The position numbers and the translations under genes are program-made. The notes beneath the pieces are model-generated. The model did no database searches. It worked only from the letters and a program-made list of their open reading frames with translations, and had not been told where the DNA came from. From Scalesia atractyloides (lineage: Eukaryota; Streptophyta; Magnoliopsida; Asterales; Asteraceae), in NCBI GenBank assembly GCA_947069175.1, contig CAMTDV010000012.1:36674341-36738340 (forward strand): DNA of 64,000 nucleotides, given 5' to 3'. Position 1 is the first letter of the stretch; each line of letters starts with the position of its first letter. Of this stretch, positions 1 to 11,297 are shown piece by piece.

Positions 1-391
1 CTTAACATATATAAGATCAATTTATGATTTTTCCGAAAAATGACCTGTTTGACTTTTTAATATCATAACTTTGACCCGTCAATTGGTCTAGCAAACGTGA
101 TCTTCAAGAGGTGCCCTTTATAGGGACTAACACCTACCTTATTACGATCACTTAGCCATGTTCATTTCTAACAATGGCTAGACCATAATGGTCTTAACCG
201 AAAGTCAAAGCGTTTTACGAAAACGCTTGACTTTTGGCTATAAAAGCCTATAAACGAAAATGCAAGAGCAAGGAACACTTACAAGAGGTTCCTACAATGC
301 AAGAGAACTAAGTTGGATGCTCCTTTCAGCTAGGAAATTCCAGAGGAGGGAGAAGAGTTATGATTTAGAAAGGTGCAAGCACTTGAACAAC

Positions 392-399
392 TATTTATA
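392..399 (-). promoter_or_regulatory. TATA box of E1 3' LTR
   Basis: Reads TATAAATA on the minus strand, about 820 bp from the LTR's 5' edge, and is conserved at the same place in the other E1 LTR. Transcription from it would run leftwards out of the element. Confidence 0.6.
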
Positions 400-901
400 G
401 TTGGAGAACTCAAAGGAGGTGAAGCCAGGTGTTTAGGGGTGTAAGAAGAAGCTTACAAGTGTCCCAAAACGTGGCATAGCAGTTTAGAGAAGCCATGGTT
501 TCGAATTAATGGTTTTGGAGTCTTGCTTGGTCTCCAAACAAAACTTTCTGCAGCAGACCTGTTCTCGCGCCTCGCGAGAAACCCAGGCCTGGTCTCTCGC
601 GGCCCGCGACCGCCCCAAGGCCACTTTCAAAGTTTGACACTTTTAACCCCTTAACTTATTAAAGCTTCTAAAAACCTTTTTAAACACCTTTTTGGCACTT
701 TTAGCCCTCCGTAGCCAATACTTGGCATACCCCGGATTATGCCCGGACATTGTCGAGCTCTCGGTTTGTTAAAAGGTCACTCAGAGGTATAAATTAACAT
801 GTTGACACTTTTAATCCCCCATTATCCAACTTTCACATATTTACAAAATTGAACTCTCTCGTCCAACAAATGGCACGTATGAGAGTTTAGGACTCCACAA
901 A

Positions 902-1128
902 GGATCACTCAGAGGCTTATGGTAAGCATGTTGATTCCGATATCACTCAGAGGCTGGGCACGTTGAAATATCTGTCACTAAGAGGCCAAATTTCAAGCAT
1001 GTTGACATATCAGTCACTCAGAGGCTAATAATTTAAGCATGTTGACATATCAGTCACTTAGAGGTTGTTATTTTTGCATGTTGACATCGGATCGTCACTC
1101 AGAGGCTCAGATTGAGCATGTTGACACC
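902..1128. repeat. E1 U3 tandem repeats (6 copies), 3' LTR
   Basis: Imperfect units of about 40 bp, each with tcactcagaggct followed by a short variable part and gcatgttgaca. I count six units here and five in the 5' LTR. They lie in U3 upstream of the TATA box (minus strand), a typical place for enhancer-like repeats. Confidence 0.8.
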
Positions 1129-1216
1129 TTTAGTCCTTATTGGTCTTTAATAGACTATATTTAAAAATACAACACGTGTCACTATACTATTGGACACGAT
1201 TTTACAGGGTGTTACA

Positions 1217-1233
1217 TCCTCACCCCCTTAAAA
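1217..1233 (-). other. E1 polypurine tract
   Basis: The minus strand reads TAAGGGGGTGAGGA immediately before the 3' LTR start TGTAACACCC. This is the expected position of the plus-strand cDNA primer. Confidence 0.8.
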
Positions 1234-1855
1234 GAAATCTCGACCTCGAGATTTTATTCAAAAAGATGGGGGTACTTTTGTCGCATAGTGGACTCAACCT
1301 ACCATGTATACTCGGGACCTCTAAAAGGTCCCACTTAACCTTTACTATAGGTATCATCTTTCTTTGGAGCTTCTTAACCTGTCGATCCTCGATCGAAATT
1401 GGTTTCTCAACGAACCTCAGGTTTTCATCAATTTGCACATCCTCGTGCGACATTGCTAGCGACTCATCGACTAGACATTTCTTAAGACTAGATATGTGGA
1501 ATACGTAATGAATTCCACTAAGCTCCTATGGCAACCTGAGCTTATAAGCTACAGTGCCGACACGTTCGATTATCTCGAAGGGTCCTATATATCTTGGGCT
1601 CAACTTGCCCTTCTTTCCAAAACGCATCACACCTTTCCAGGGTGATACCTTCAGCATGACCTTGTCCCCTATTTGGAACTTAAGAGATTTACGTCTCTTG
1701 TCAGCATAGCTTTTCTGCCTGTCCCTGGCAGCTTTGAGACGATCACGGATTTGCATAATCTTTTCCGTGGTCTCCAGGACAATCTCAGGTCGTGATAGTT
1801 GGGCCTCCCTAACTTCTGCCCAACATACGGGCGTTCTACATTTTCTCCCATACAA
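1220..1855 (-). pseudogene. pol: E1 integrase C-terminus with chromodomain-like tail
   Basis: End of the polyprotein. The upstream piece (1855-1526) holds the integrase C-terminal segment, with WKGVMRFGKKGKLSPRYIGPF, typical of plant chromoviruses. An in-frame TAG at 1526-1528 follows the KLRLP motif, and the same frame then continues to 1220 with FVEKPISIEDRQ and IPIVKVKW. In chromoviruses the latter precedes and forms the start of a chromodomain that targets integration through chromatin marks. After KVKW the frame is lost by an indel; a neighbouring frame still shows chromodomain-like residues up to the PPT. Pseudogene by one stop and at least one frameshift. Confidence 0.85.
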
Positions 1856-1859
1856 GGCT

Positions 1860-2744
1860 TCAAAAAGGAGCAGCCTTGATGCTCGTATGATAGCTGTTAT
1901 TGTAGGAGAATTCTAATAGGGGTAAGTGGTCATTCCAACTTCCACCTAAATCAATCACACATGCTCTAAGCATGTCTTCCAGTGTCTGGATAGTACGCTC
2001 ACTTTGACCATCAATCTGCGGATGGTAAGTCGTACTAAAATTTAATCGTGTGCCTAATGATTGTTGGAAACTTTTCCAAAAGTGAGATGTGTATCTAGTA
2101 TCTCTATCAAATACAATAGATACTGGCACACCGTGTAGAGACACAATCTTGTCCACATACAACTTAGCCAATTTATCTTAAATTATACGTTTCTTTTATT
2201 GGCAAGAAGTGTGCTGACTTGGTCAGCCTATCCACTATGACCCAAATGGTGTCATTCCCACTTTTGTTCTTAGGTAACTTGGTAATCAAATCCATAGATA
2301 CCATTTCCCATTTTCAAGTGGGAATTTCTAATTGTTGTAGTAGTCCCAATGGTTTCTGATATTCGGCCTTAACTTGCGAACACGTCAGACACTTAGCTAC
2401 ATAAGTGGCTATGGATTTCTTCAAACCCATCACCAATAATTCTTCTTCAAATCTTGACACATTTTGTCACCACCCGGGTGAACAGAGTATCTTGAATTAT
2501 GAGCTTCCTGGAGGATTAGATTTCTAAGTCCTCCAAAGACTGGAACCCAAATCCTATCATTAAATTGAAGGATTCCATCTTTTCCAGGCGCTAACTGATC
2601 AACAGTTCCGCCTAATCCCTCATTAGGGATATTAGCCTCTAATAGAGCTTGCTTTTGCGCATCTAGTAGCTTCTCATTTAAGCTATTTCTAAGCTCAATG
2701 CTCTTAGCGTTAATCCTTATAGGTTTAGCCCTTTCCTTACGACT
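1860..2744 (-). pseudogene. pol: E1 integrase core and zinc-binding N-terminus
   Basis: The piece 2171-1860 has the integrase core: FDRDTRYTS carries the second catalytic Asp and GQSERTIQTLED the Glu of the D,D-35-E triad. A run of five T (minus strand) next to 1865 adds one base relative to E3 and shifts the frame before the YGRKC motif. To the right, 2172-2744 holds the linker from RNase H and the HHCC-type zinc region (a CLTC-like segment near 2385 and YW near 2430), broken by further single-base indels. The core inserts cDNA into host DNA when intact. Confidence 0.82.
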
Positions 2745-3676
2745 TTAGGCATCGGCAACTACATTTGCCTTGCCTGGATGGTAGCGAATCTCACAATCAT
2801 AATCGTTAAGCATTTCCATCCATCGACGTTGTCGCATGTTCAATTCTTTCTGGTTGAATAGATGCTGGAGACTTTTATGGTCAGTGTATATAACACACGT
2901 TGTGCCATACAAGTAATGTCTCCATAGTTTAAGTGCAAATACAACGGCACCCAATTCCAAATCATGGGTGGTGTAGTTCCTTTCATGCACCTTTAACTGT
3001 CGTGATGCATAGGCAATTACCTTACCATTTTGCATTAGCACACAACCCATGCCAGTGTGCGAAGCATCACAATAGACAACAAAGTTCTCAACACCCTCTG
3101 GTAGGGATAACACAGGAGCATTGCTCAATTTGTGTTTAAGAACCTCAAAAGATTCTTGTTGCTTTGGATCCCAATTATACTTAACATTCTTACGGGGAGT
3201 GGCTATTCTTGAAAAGTTCTCAATGAATCTTCTATAGTAACCAGCCAATCCTAAGAAACTACGAACCTCCGTTGGGGTCTTGGGCACTTCCCAATTTATT
3301 ATGGCCTCAATTTTGGCGGGATCCACTTGGATACCACGCTCACTTACCATGTGTCCAAGAAATTGGACTTCTCTAAGCCAAAACTCGCATTTAGAGAACT
3401 TCGCATAAAGTTTCTCTTGTCTTAAGAGTTCTAGGATACACCTAAGATGTTTCTCGTGATTAGTTTGACTACGAGAATCAATAAGTATGTCATCTATGAA
3501 GACTCTATTCAAATATGGTTTGCAGACTCTATTCATGAGATCCATGAATGCTGCTGGTGCATTTGGAAGCCCAAAAGGCATCACCAAAAATTCAAAGTGA
3601 CCATAGCGGGTCCTGAAGGCTATTTTGGGAATATCCTCACTCCTAACCTTCAGTTGATGATATCCTGATCTTAAAT
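2745..3676 (-). pseudogene. pol: E1 reverse transcriptase (palm/thumb) and RNase H
   Basis: Longest open piece of E1 pol (frame open from about 3692 to the stop at 2745). RT catalytic motif FIDD at 3489-3500, preceded by VMPFGLPNAP. RNase H follows, with YCDAS, LELGAVVFALKLW and YTDHKSLQHLF carrying the expected acidic residues. Compared with E3 it lacks a few residues before FIDD and five residues after RIATP. It stops at a TAA (2745-2747) inside the conserved VADALSRK motif, a single substitution relative to E3, which reads on. One T fewer in a T-run near 3693 separates it from the N-terminal RT piece. Confidence 0.88.
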
Positions 3677-4303
3677 CTATCTTAGAAAGTAACTAGCCCC
3701 TTGAAGTTGGTCAAATAAATCATCGATCCTGGGCAGAGGATATCTATTCTTAATTGTTAGTTTGTTCAGCTCCCGGTAGTCGATGCACATTCGCATCGAA
3801 CCGTCTTTCTTCTTTCTAAACATAATAGGAGCTCCCCAAGGTGAGGAACTAGGCTGGATAAAGCCTTTCTCCAAGAGTTCGTCCAATTGAATTCTTAGCT
3901 CATTCATTTCGGTTGGAGCTAGCCTATATGGAGCTCTAGCTACGGGTGCTGCTCCTGGTATGATATCTATTCTGAACTCCACTTGCCTATCTAGAGGTAG
4001 GCCTGGTAATTCTTCAGGGAAAACATCGGGATACTCTGAGATAACTGGTTGATCTTCAAGGTTCGGCTTTGGTTCATTTATAGTAACTTGTGCCATGTAG
4101 ATGACACATCCTTTCCTCAAACACTTGGATGCCTTAAATAATAACACCTTGTCTGGCAGTCCATAGTGTGAGTCTCCGGGTATGGTGATCATTTCACCAG
4201 ATGGGGTTTTAATTTTGATGAGTTTCTTACCGCAGGCAATGCGGGCTTGGTTATGAGATAACCAATCCATGCCTAAGACAACATCGAACCCCGCCAATTT
4301 CAT
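3677..4303 (-). pseudogene. pol: E1 protease C-terminus and RT N-terminus
   Basis: An open frame of 208 codons. It begins in the protease tail (GFDVVLGMDWLS, the usual second protease motif), runs through SEYPDVFPEELPGLPL and APYRLAP, and ends in RT domain 1-2 with GFIQPSSSPWGAP and the strongly conserved MRMCIDYRELNK followed by NRYPLPRIDDLFDQLQGA. This is the fingers part of a gypsy RT. The frame then breaks in a T homopolymer and RT continues in the neighbouring frame. Confidence 0.88.
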
Positions 4304-4827
4304 TGGCAGAAGAGAGATAGGGATAGAGTGATTCTTAATGGATATAGAACATTCATCAAGAACGGAAGATGCTTTTCTATCATTCCGTCAGCGAGTTCTA
4401 TCTCATAAGTTTTATCTAGAGTTCTTATGGGTAAGTTTAATAGTTTACTAAACTTATGGTCAACAAATGATTTATCCGCACCCGAATCGAAAAGAACTCT
4501 AGCGTAGATATTGTTAATGAGGAATGTACCTGTTATGACGTTGTTGTCATTAACGGCCTCCCTGGCATTCATTTGAAAGGCACGGGCATTCCCCTTCTTG
4601 GCCTCTCCAGGCTTTGCATCATTACTTTTAGGTTTCTTGGGGCAATTGTATGTTATATGCCCCTTTTTGTTACAGTTGTAGCTAACTGCATCCTTAAGAT
4701 CCTTGCAATCTAGGGTCTTGTGCCCCTTTCTTTTGCAGATGCCACAGGGTTTGGTTTGTGGGTTTATGCTACACTGTCCCCAGTGTCTATATTTACAGTT
4801 CTTGCACAGAGGTTTGTCATTAGACAC
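4300..4827 (-). pseudogene. gag-pol: E1 Gag zinc knuckles and protease active site
   Basis: Shows the nucleic-acid-binding end of Gag and the aspartic protease. Knuckle CGICKRKGHKTLDC is a complete CX2CX4HX4C. The following SYNCNKKGHITYNC has Ser where the first Cys should be, so this copy of the second knuckle is damaged. The protease motif is VLFDSGADKSFVD, with the catalytic Asp codon at 4486-4488 intact. The reading frame is lost downstream near 4300-4380, where the next frame carries on into the protease body. Gag and protease are in one frame in this family. Confidence 0.87.
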
Positions 4828-5743
4828 GTGCTGGTTCTTCTTGAACCCGAAATTTCCTTTCTTCTTAAACCTTTGGGAGTTATTATCCCCCGTTTCCTCT
4901 TTCCGTCAGTTTCAGTCCTAATTGACTTTTGTCTTACCAGATCTAGGGTGAGGGAAAGAGATAGATCTACAGCAGACCTATAGGTAGTAGGATGTGCAGC
5001 TTTTACCATGCCCTTTATTTCGGGCGCCAGCCCATTTATGAAACGCACAATGCGTTTGGATTTTGGGGGTGATCAAATAAGAAACTAACCTAGATAGGGA
5101 ATTGAAATCGGAAACATAATTCCGACAGTCTAGGTTTTTCATTGATAGAGACAAGAAGTCCGTCTCTAGCTTCTCCACCTCATGGGTTGGGCAGTAAGTT
5201 TTCTTCACCAAATCAACAAACTTGGGCCATCCCAAGTTGTACAGTGTACCGTACCTGTTGATTGAATCATGGCTTTCCACCATATTAGGGCATCGCCCTT
5301 GAAGGATTGTGATACGTACTTGACCACATCCTTATCAGCACAGTTGCTGATATCTACAATTGTCTCCATCTCGTCTTGCCACTTTAGGGCTTCTACAGCT
5401 CCTTTCTCTCTGTTAAAGTCTCGGGCCTTACAAGAGACAAGATACTTATAGGTACATCCGTCCTTAACAGAACGCGACTTTTCAGTAAGATCTATTTTCT
5501 ATGGTTCATTATTTTCATTTGAAGAGTGAACAGAGCTCTCCCTATGAGCTAAAGATGGTGGAATAGATAAGGGTCTAGATCGAGTGGCACTCAGCTCTAT
5601 TAGCTTTTCTATGGCCTTTCCCATGGACCTTTCGACAGCCGCATCAATGCGAGCTTGAAATTTTCATCATCTATATTTTTGTTTTCAGCTTTGTTAGATT
5701 CAACATTCATGTGGCTACTTTGTGCTTCGTTTGAGTTAGCCAT
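4828..5743 (-). pseudogene. gag: E1 Gag capsid region
   Basis: Gag starts at the ATG at 5741-5743 (MANSNEAQ), then breaks into several frames. Conserved capsid-like stretches are YNLGWPKFVDLVKKTYCP and MKNLDCRNYVSDFNSLSRLV (4978-5283), and FINGLAPEIKGMVKAA with YRSAVDLSLSLTLDLVRQKS (4764-5048). E3 carries the same domains in a longer frame, which defines this as the retrotransposon gag domain. Frameshifts lie near 5050, 4880 and 5600. The protein would form the cytoplasmic virus-like particle. Confidence 0.8.
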
Positions 5744-6027
5744 CTTTAAGTCTTGGTTTCTATGTACCAATAAAACTTCATTTAGCCATCGCGTATCAAC
5801 CATATCGGCTTTCAACATTGGATATAACAATCCATTGCCTATACTAGTGTGAATAACATCACAACTCTTAGGCTTAACATAACTATATTTGGCCTAGGTC
5901 TTCATAGGACCATCATAGGCAAATTACAATCTGGACGTAGTCCATATATCAATTGGACAGTGGATCACAATGTCACAACTATCATTGTCATTATTGACAA
6001 TTATATAGCTCATAAGCTTGTCCCTAA

Positions 6028-6235
6028 TGGACATAATAATTGGGCACATTGGTCGGTCATATTGGTCATAATTTATATATGGCATATCAGCCTGTCACTT
6101 AAGACATAAACATATGGCATGTCAGCCTGTCACATTGAACAATAATTGGGCACCTTAGCCTACATCATATCAGATGTATATGGCATATCAGCCTGTCCCG
6201 TTGGACAATTAATTGGGCACATTGGCCTGACAGCT
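6028..6235. repeat. E1 spacer repeat array
   Basis: About five degenerate units built on ggcatatcagcctgtca or gggcacattggcctga, alternating with aataattgggcac. It is homologous to the tighter array at 63237-63450 in E3. Confidence 0.7.
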
Positions 6236-6633
6236 AGTGTGGTTCCCAAGCCACACTACCAAGAGTATGAACATTTCTTAATGTTACATAATATTACCTT
6301 AATAATTGATTAATGGTCCCGGTCACCTTCGACCTTAACGACCTTGGAGGTTTGGACCTAGTCCTTTACTCCTGGATAGAAGGATAACTTCCCTTAACTA
6401 TCCTGATAGAAGACCCCTTTGTACTTAACTATCATTTCTTGGCCAATGTGTGGTCTACGCCACTTGGCATAATCAATATATTAAGGTCTTTTGGAATTAT
6501 ATAGCAGAGCATAAATTTCGAGTAAAATCGAGACGCTCGTTTTCAAGAGGATGATTTACATATATATATAATTCCAAAAGTACTTCATTAAATTTTGAGT
6601 AGAAATTACAATACTAGAAAATGAAATAAACTT

Positions 6634-6706
6634 GTCCATGCAAGGACTTAAAGGAATAAAAATGTCCACGCAGGGACTAAAAAAATAACAATGTCCTTGC
6701 AGGGAC
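6634..6706. repeat. Three palindromic GTCC...GGAC repeats
   Basis: gtccatgcaaggac (6634-6647), gtccacgcagggac (6664-6677) and gtccttgcagggac (6693-6706), spaced about 30 bp. Each is a near-palindrome able to form a short hairpin. E3 has at least one match at about 63966. Confidence 0.65.
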
Positions 6707-6727
6707 TACATATAATTAGATGAGACT

Positions 6728-7798
6728 TCACTCGTCCTTCTTTCCTTTGACTAATTTGGAGAGTTTCCTGAAGAACTTATTCGTCTTCTTCTCCATTTTC
6801 TCCGCATGTTGCTGCATTTCTTTCATCCTTTCTAAGGCCTCATTAATGGCCTCAAGTGATGGCGGAGGTTGTGGTTGTGGCATGACCGGATACTGGTACC
6901 CATAAGTTGGATATCCAGTCGGTGGATAGGTAGGTGGGAAAGGAGATGGGTAAAGTGCATTGTACATAACCGCCTGCATGTAGGGGTCTTGCGACCATGC
7001 TTGAGAATCTACCGGTGTAGACGTGTTAAAAGGATCATATCCAGACATGTCTGGATATGTGGGAATTGGGTTAGTATAACCCGATGGTGGTGGTTGAACA
7101 ACAGGTGTTGGTGTTGGTTCCACTATAGGTGGAACATTAGAGGGTCCACCCATTTGTGGGTCCTCTTGAATTGTGGGGTAGGAGTTGGGCAAAGGTGGCA
7201 GCGATCCCGACCTTTGTCCGGCACGCACCGTCATACGCTTCCTTCTTGGTGGTTCAGGTGGTGGTTGAGGTTGGTCCACTGGTTCCATGTGAACATCTTC
7301 TTGTACAAGAGGTGGTTGAGAGTCGTGAGAAGGAGTGTGGGCGAAAGTGAATTGGTTCCAGTATTGGTCCCACTCATTAGGACCTTGGTAGGGCGATCCA
7401 GCGTAAGAGGTTGAATCGCTTGATATTTCAATGGGATGTATGTTTGATCCCGACGACGGCATCTCCGGGTCGGAGTCCTCGTCCATAGGGTGTGTTGGTC
7501 CAACTGATTTTGTTCGGTTGGAGGTGTGTTAAAATAATGATTGGGGTTAAATTCCTCATGGTAGGAGTGATGAGAATGGGAATGGTGAGAATGATGTGAA
7601 TGATAGGAGTGGTAAGAATTTTGGAATGTGAGGGCGAGTGTCTATTAGAGACAGAACGTCTCGCTGGTTGCCATGGAGACGAATCTCCTGATTCTTGGTA
7701 TGCATCTGAGTTATGAGGTTGAGGGGGATGCGTCCCGATGGTCCTCCTCTCATTGGACCTTTTCCTCGTCCACTTTGTCCTCGTACACGTGGCGGCAT
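6728..7798 (-). pseudogene. E1 extra ORF upstream of gag, proline-rich with coiled-coil end
   Basis: Lies between PBS and gag, same strand as gag-pol. The N-terminus starts at the ATG at 7796-7798 (MPPRVRGQSGRGKGP, an Arg/Gly-rich start). A His/Ser-rich middle is readable in another frame, and the last 252 codons (7486-6728) are open: acidic start MDEDSDPEMPSSGSN, then PEPPRRKRMTVRAGQR, a Pro/Tyr-rich stretch, and a charged helical end with EAINEALERMKEMQ and KLVKGKKDE before the stop. At least two frameshifts (near 7555 and 7505). I do not recognise a domain. It may be an RNA-binding accessory or an N-terminal Gag extension split off; this is inference. Length if continuous would be about 350 residues. 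Confidence 0.6.
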
Positions 7799-7955
7799 TT
7801 TCCTGTTAAAAATCAATTTAAAAAAACAATACTAATAACTTAATAATGAAATGAGTAATCCTAGGTCAATGCCTAGACTCGGAAGTCTAACGAATGTGCT
7901 CGTGTAAGTTTGAGATTAAACACAAGAAGGATAGTGTTTAATTCTCTCAAACGTT

Positions 7956-7968
7956 GGCTCTAATACCA
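7956..7968 (-). other. E1 primer binding site (tRNA-iMet type)
   Basis: The minus strand reads TGGTATTAGAGCC four bases after the 5' LTR end. This is one mismatch from the common plant PBS TGGTATCAGAGCC complementary to initiator tRNA-Met. Confidence 0.75.
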
Positions 7969-10602
7969 ACCATGTCACACCCCGGATTTCCAACCCGAAA
8001 TCCATACACCGGTGGGCCCGGGTGGGGAGTATCGTGACGTCAGTTGATAATCATCGTAGTCAATTAAACACGACACAGCGGAAGTCTTGTAGTAAAATTA
8101 CTATTACAAACCGAATGATCGAAAATACAAAATAATATACAAGCTTGTAATAGAAGATCCACAGGTGGATCATAAATTGTACATAGAAAGAATATAAAAC
8201 AGACTTTAGGCAGATTTAGGATTTTGCAAGATCCTCTATCACTACCGAGCACTTCTGGCCTATGTTCGTATTGTACCTATAGATTAGTCTTTTGAAAATA
8301 CTTCAGCTTTCGCTGGTAAATACACTCAACTGGCTCATTTTGAAAACATTTCAAAAATGTTTTAAGTGCGTATCGGCATAAAATCTTTTTATAACTTGGG
8401 TTAATTGACCGTCCATTCTTGTTAACAAATTTACATGTTTGTCTAAATACGGGGCTCGGTACAGAGACCGAGACACAATTAACGTACACACCACTTTGGA
8501 CTCACGAAGGAGTCAATTCCTCCCAACCTTGTGGGAATGCATAATTGAGCGTCTATCGGGTGTATGCCTACAACCGCGCTAAGGTCGTGGACATTTCTAT
8601 TGTAATGAGCCGAGGATATCCAGGACACGGTAGTTAACCCCCGATGTCTAAATTATCAAACAAAACTGATTAAAACAGAATATGCGGATTGATTATCTCC
8701 AAACTGGCGTTCGATTGAATCCCATTTCCGACCAAGCGGTAATAATTTACCGTAACCCAAGCCTGTATAGGGGAAATAAGTCGAGAGTATTTACCTGAGC
8801 TAGTCTTCTTTAAATTTTTAATAACTCAGCCGTACAAAAAAAGGACTAAGTGCAGATAGCATTTACCGGCAAGTCTCTAGTCTGGATTATGCATAAACTA
8901 ACCAATTAAATACTAACGGTCTTATTTAAGTCATAGACTTATACCAACTAGCGTACTTGATAAAAACGTATGACGCTAGATTAAACGATGATTGGATAGA
9001 ATGTAGTTTAATCCCAGCAAGTACCTTGACTTGTATAATATGGGTAAACTATAAACATTCTGGATTTTGAAACTTAAATAACGAGGTTAAACCCGTTTCG
9101 GTTAAATTCCGTAAAATAGTTACATATACGTAACTGTGCGTATATTAGCGATATCGGGTAACCGGATAAGTCATGGACAAGTTCTATATGCCATTATATT
9201 TTAAATAAGTTAAGATATCAGTAGGATATCAACATATATGCCCGTTAAGGTTTTAAAACGAATTATGCCACATAAGGGCATTTCGATAATTATATACCAT
9301 ATAAAAGAAACTTGAACATAATTTAAACTTACAATCATAAGTATTCTGGAAAAATAATTCGTTTATGATATAATATCAGTAGGATATCATTTATATCTGT
9401 AATTTATCTTTTATGACCAAACTATGCACCAAAGGGGCATTTTAGTCATTTTACACATAGTTTATAAATTATTTGGGATTCTGAGTTTATAACATGTACC
9501 TACTATAATTATGTTTAAAATAAGTTTTAAAATTAGTAGGTAACAAGTCTTGGTCCATTAATATGGTTCAAAACCATACTATGCGCCTAAACGGTGCTTA
9601 TGTCGTAAAATGGCGTCTTTATGTGATTTTTACGAAAACTGATGTTAAGGTCAGATTAAAATGCCTTAGATATGTTATTTAATATAACATATCAGCAGGT
9701 AAAAGATTTATCTTGAAAAGGTTTGCTTAAAACTAGTTTATGAGCCACAAGGGCTAAAATTGCCATTTATCGACATAATTTAAGGACTTGCTTGAAAACT
9801 CAGTTTATAACTTGTTTTAACATCCCAAATGATCCTACTTATAATATTACATGAGTAGGAAACTCATTTTCGAGTTCATTATCATTAAAACCTTGATTTA
9901 TGTAAAAAGGGCATTTTGGTCAAACATAACATAATAATGGAACTTGCGCATAAACTTGGATTCTGATTATGATCATGTATTATAACCTCAGAGGGTTATG
10001 CTACATTATATTATGATCATAATGCAACTTTAGATTAGTAGGTAATTAATCTAAATTGGGTCAGAATCGAAAGTCAAAGCATAAGTCAAACTTCGCGACT
10101 TTCGGTTGCGAACCGACCCTAGAACTGAAATTGACGAGCCGAACATATTCTTACATGTTCTAATAATTATTAACAACTTTTTTAAGTGTCAAAACAGGTT
10201 TCTTAACATTCATAAGATCAAGTTATGATTTTTTCGAAAAATGACCTGTTTGACTTTTTAATATCATAACTTTGACCCGTCAATTGGTTTAGCAAACATG
10301 ATCTTCAAGAGGTTCCCTTTATAGGGACTAACACCTACCTTATTACGATCACTTAGCCATGTTCATTTCGAACAATGGCTAGACCATAATGGTCTTAACC
10401 GAAAGTCAAAGCGTTTTACAAAAACGCTTGACTTTTGGCTATAAAAGCCTATAAACGAAAATGCAAGAGTAAGGAACACTTACAAGAGGTTCCTACAATG
10501 CAAGAGAACTAAGTTGGATACTCCTTTCAGCTAGGAAATTCTAGAGGAGGAGAAGAGTTATGATTTAGAAAGGTGCAAGTTGGAATGAAGCACTTGAACA
10601 CC

Positions 10603-10610
10603 TATTTATA
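10603..10610 (-). promoter_or_regulatory. E1 5' LTR TATA box
   Basis: TATAAATA on the minus strand in the context CTATAAATAGGTG. Expected start site about 25-35 bp to the left. This would be the promoter for E1 genomic RNA. Confidence 0.65.
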
Positions 10611-11111
10611 GTTGGAGAACTCAAAGGAGGTGAAGCCAGGTGTTTAGGGGTGTAAGAAGAAGCTTACAAGTGTCCCAAAATGTGGCATAGCAGTTTAGAG
10701 AAGCCATGGTTTCGAATTAATGGTTTTGGAGTCCTGCTTGGTCTCCAAACAAATCTTTCTGCAGCAGACCTGTTCTCGCGCCTCAGTAGAGACCCATGCC
10801 TGGTCTCTCGCGGCCCGCGACCGCCCCAAGGCCACTTTCAAATTTTGACACTTTTAACCCTTAACTTATGAAAGCTTCTAAAAACCTTTTCAAACACCTT
10901 TTAGGCACTTTTAGCCCTCCATAGCCAATACTTGGCATACCCGGGATTATTCCCGGACATTGTCGAGCTCTCGGTTCGTTAAAAGGTCACTTAGAGGTAT
11001 AAATTAACGTGTTGATATTTTTAATCCCTCCATTATCCAACTTTCACATATTTACAAAATTGAACTCTTTCGTCCAACAAATGGCACGTATGAGAGTTTA
11101 GGACTCCACAA

Positions 11112-11297
11112 AGGATCACTAAAAGGCTTATGGTAAGCATGTTGATTCCGATGTCACTCAGAGGCTGGGTATGTTGACATATCAGTCACTCAGAGGCCAA
11201 ATTTCAAGCATGTTGACATATCAGTCACTCAGAGGCTGTTATTTATGCATGTTGACATCGGATCATCACTCGGTGGCTCAGATTGAGCATGTTGACA
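11112..11297. repeat. E1 U3 tandem repeats (5 copies), 5' LTR
   Basis: Same about 40-bp unit as at 902-1128 but one unit fewer: the unit containing aataatttaagcatgttgac is absent here. One unit has decayed to tcactcggtggct. Confidence 0.78.

Larger units (their letters stand above)
1..1216 (-). repeat. E1 3' LTR (partial, cut by window start)
   Basis: Matches the last about 1.2 kb of the 5' LTR copy at 10200-11381 with scattered substitutions and indels. On the minus strand it starts TGTAACACCC directly after the polypurine tract. It contains the U3 repeats, a TATA box and a GC-rich block near 560-615 with the hairpin-forming CTCGCGCCTCGCGAG. The 11 bp between gtgcaag and cacttgaac in the 5' LTR copy (near 10580) are missing here (near 380). 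Confidence 0.9.
5744..6727. other. E1 spacer between extra ORF and gag
   Basis: No reading frame I can support. AT-rich, with two repeat families listed separately (about 6028-6235 and 6634-6706) and a run of tandem at near 6550. The same spacer with its own expanded repeat exists in E3 at about 62952-64000, so it is a regular part of this family. Confidence 0.7.

Noticed and set aside
6869..7414. Plus-strand 181-codon ORF
   Set aside because: Antisense of the proline-rich extra ORF of E1; Trp/Arg-rich product typical of the complement of proline codons.
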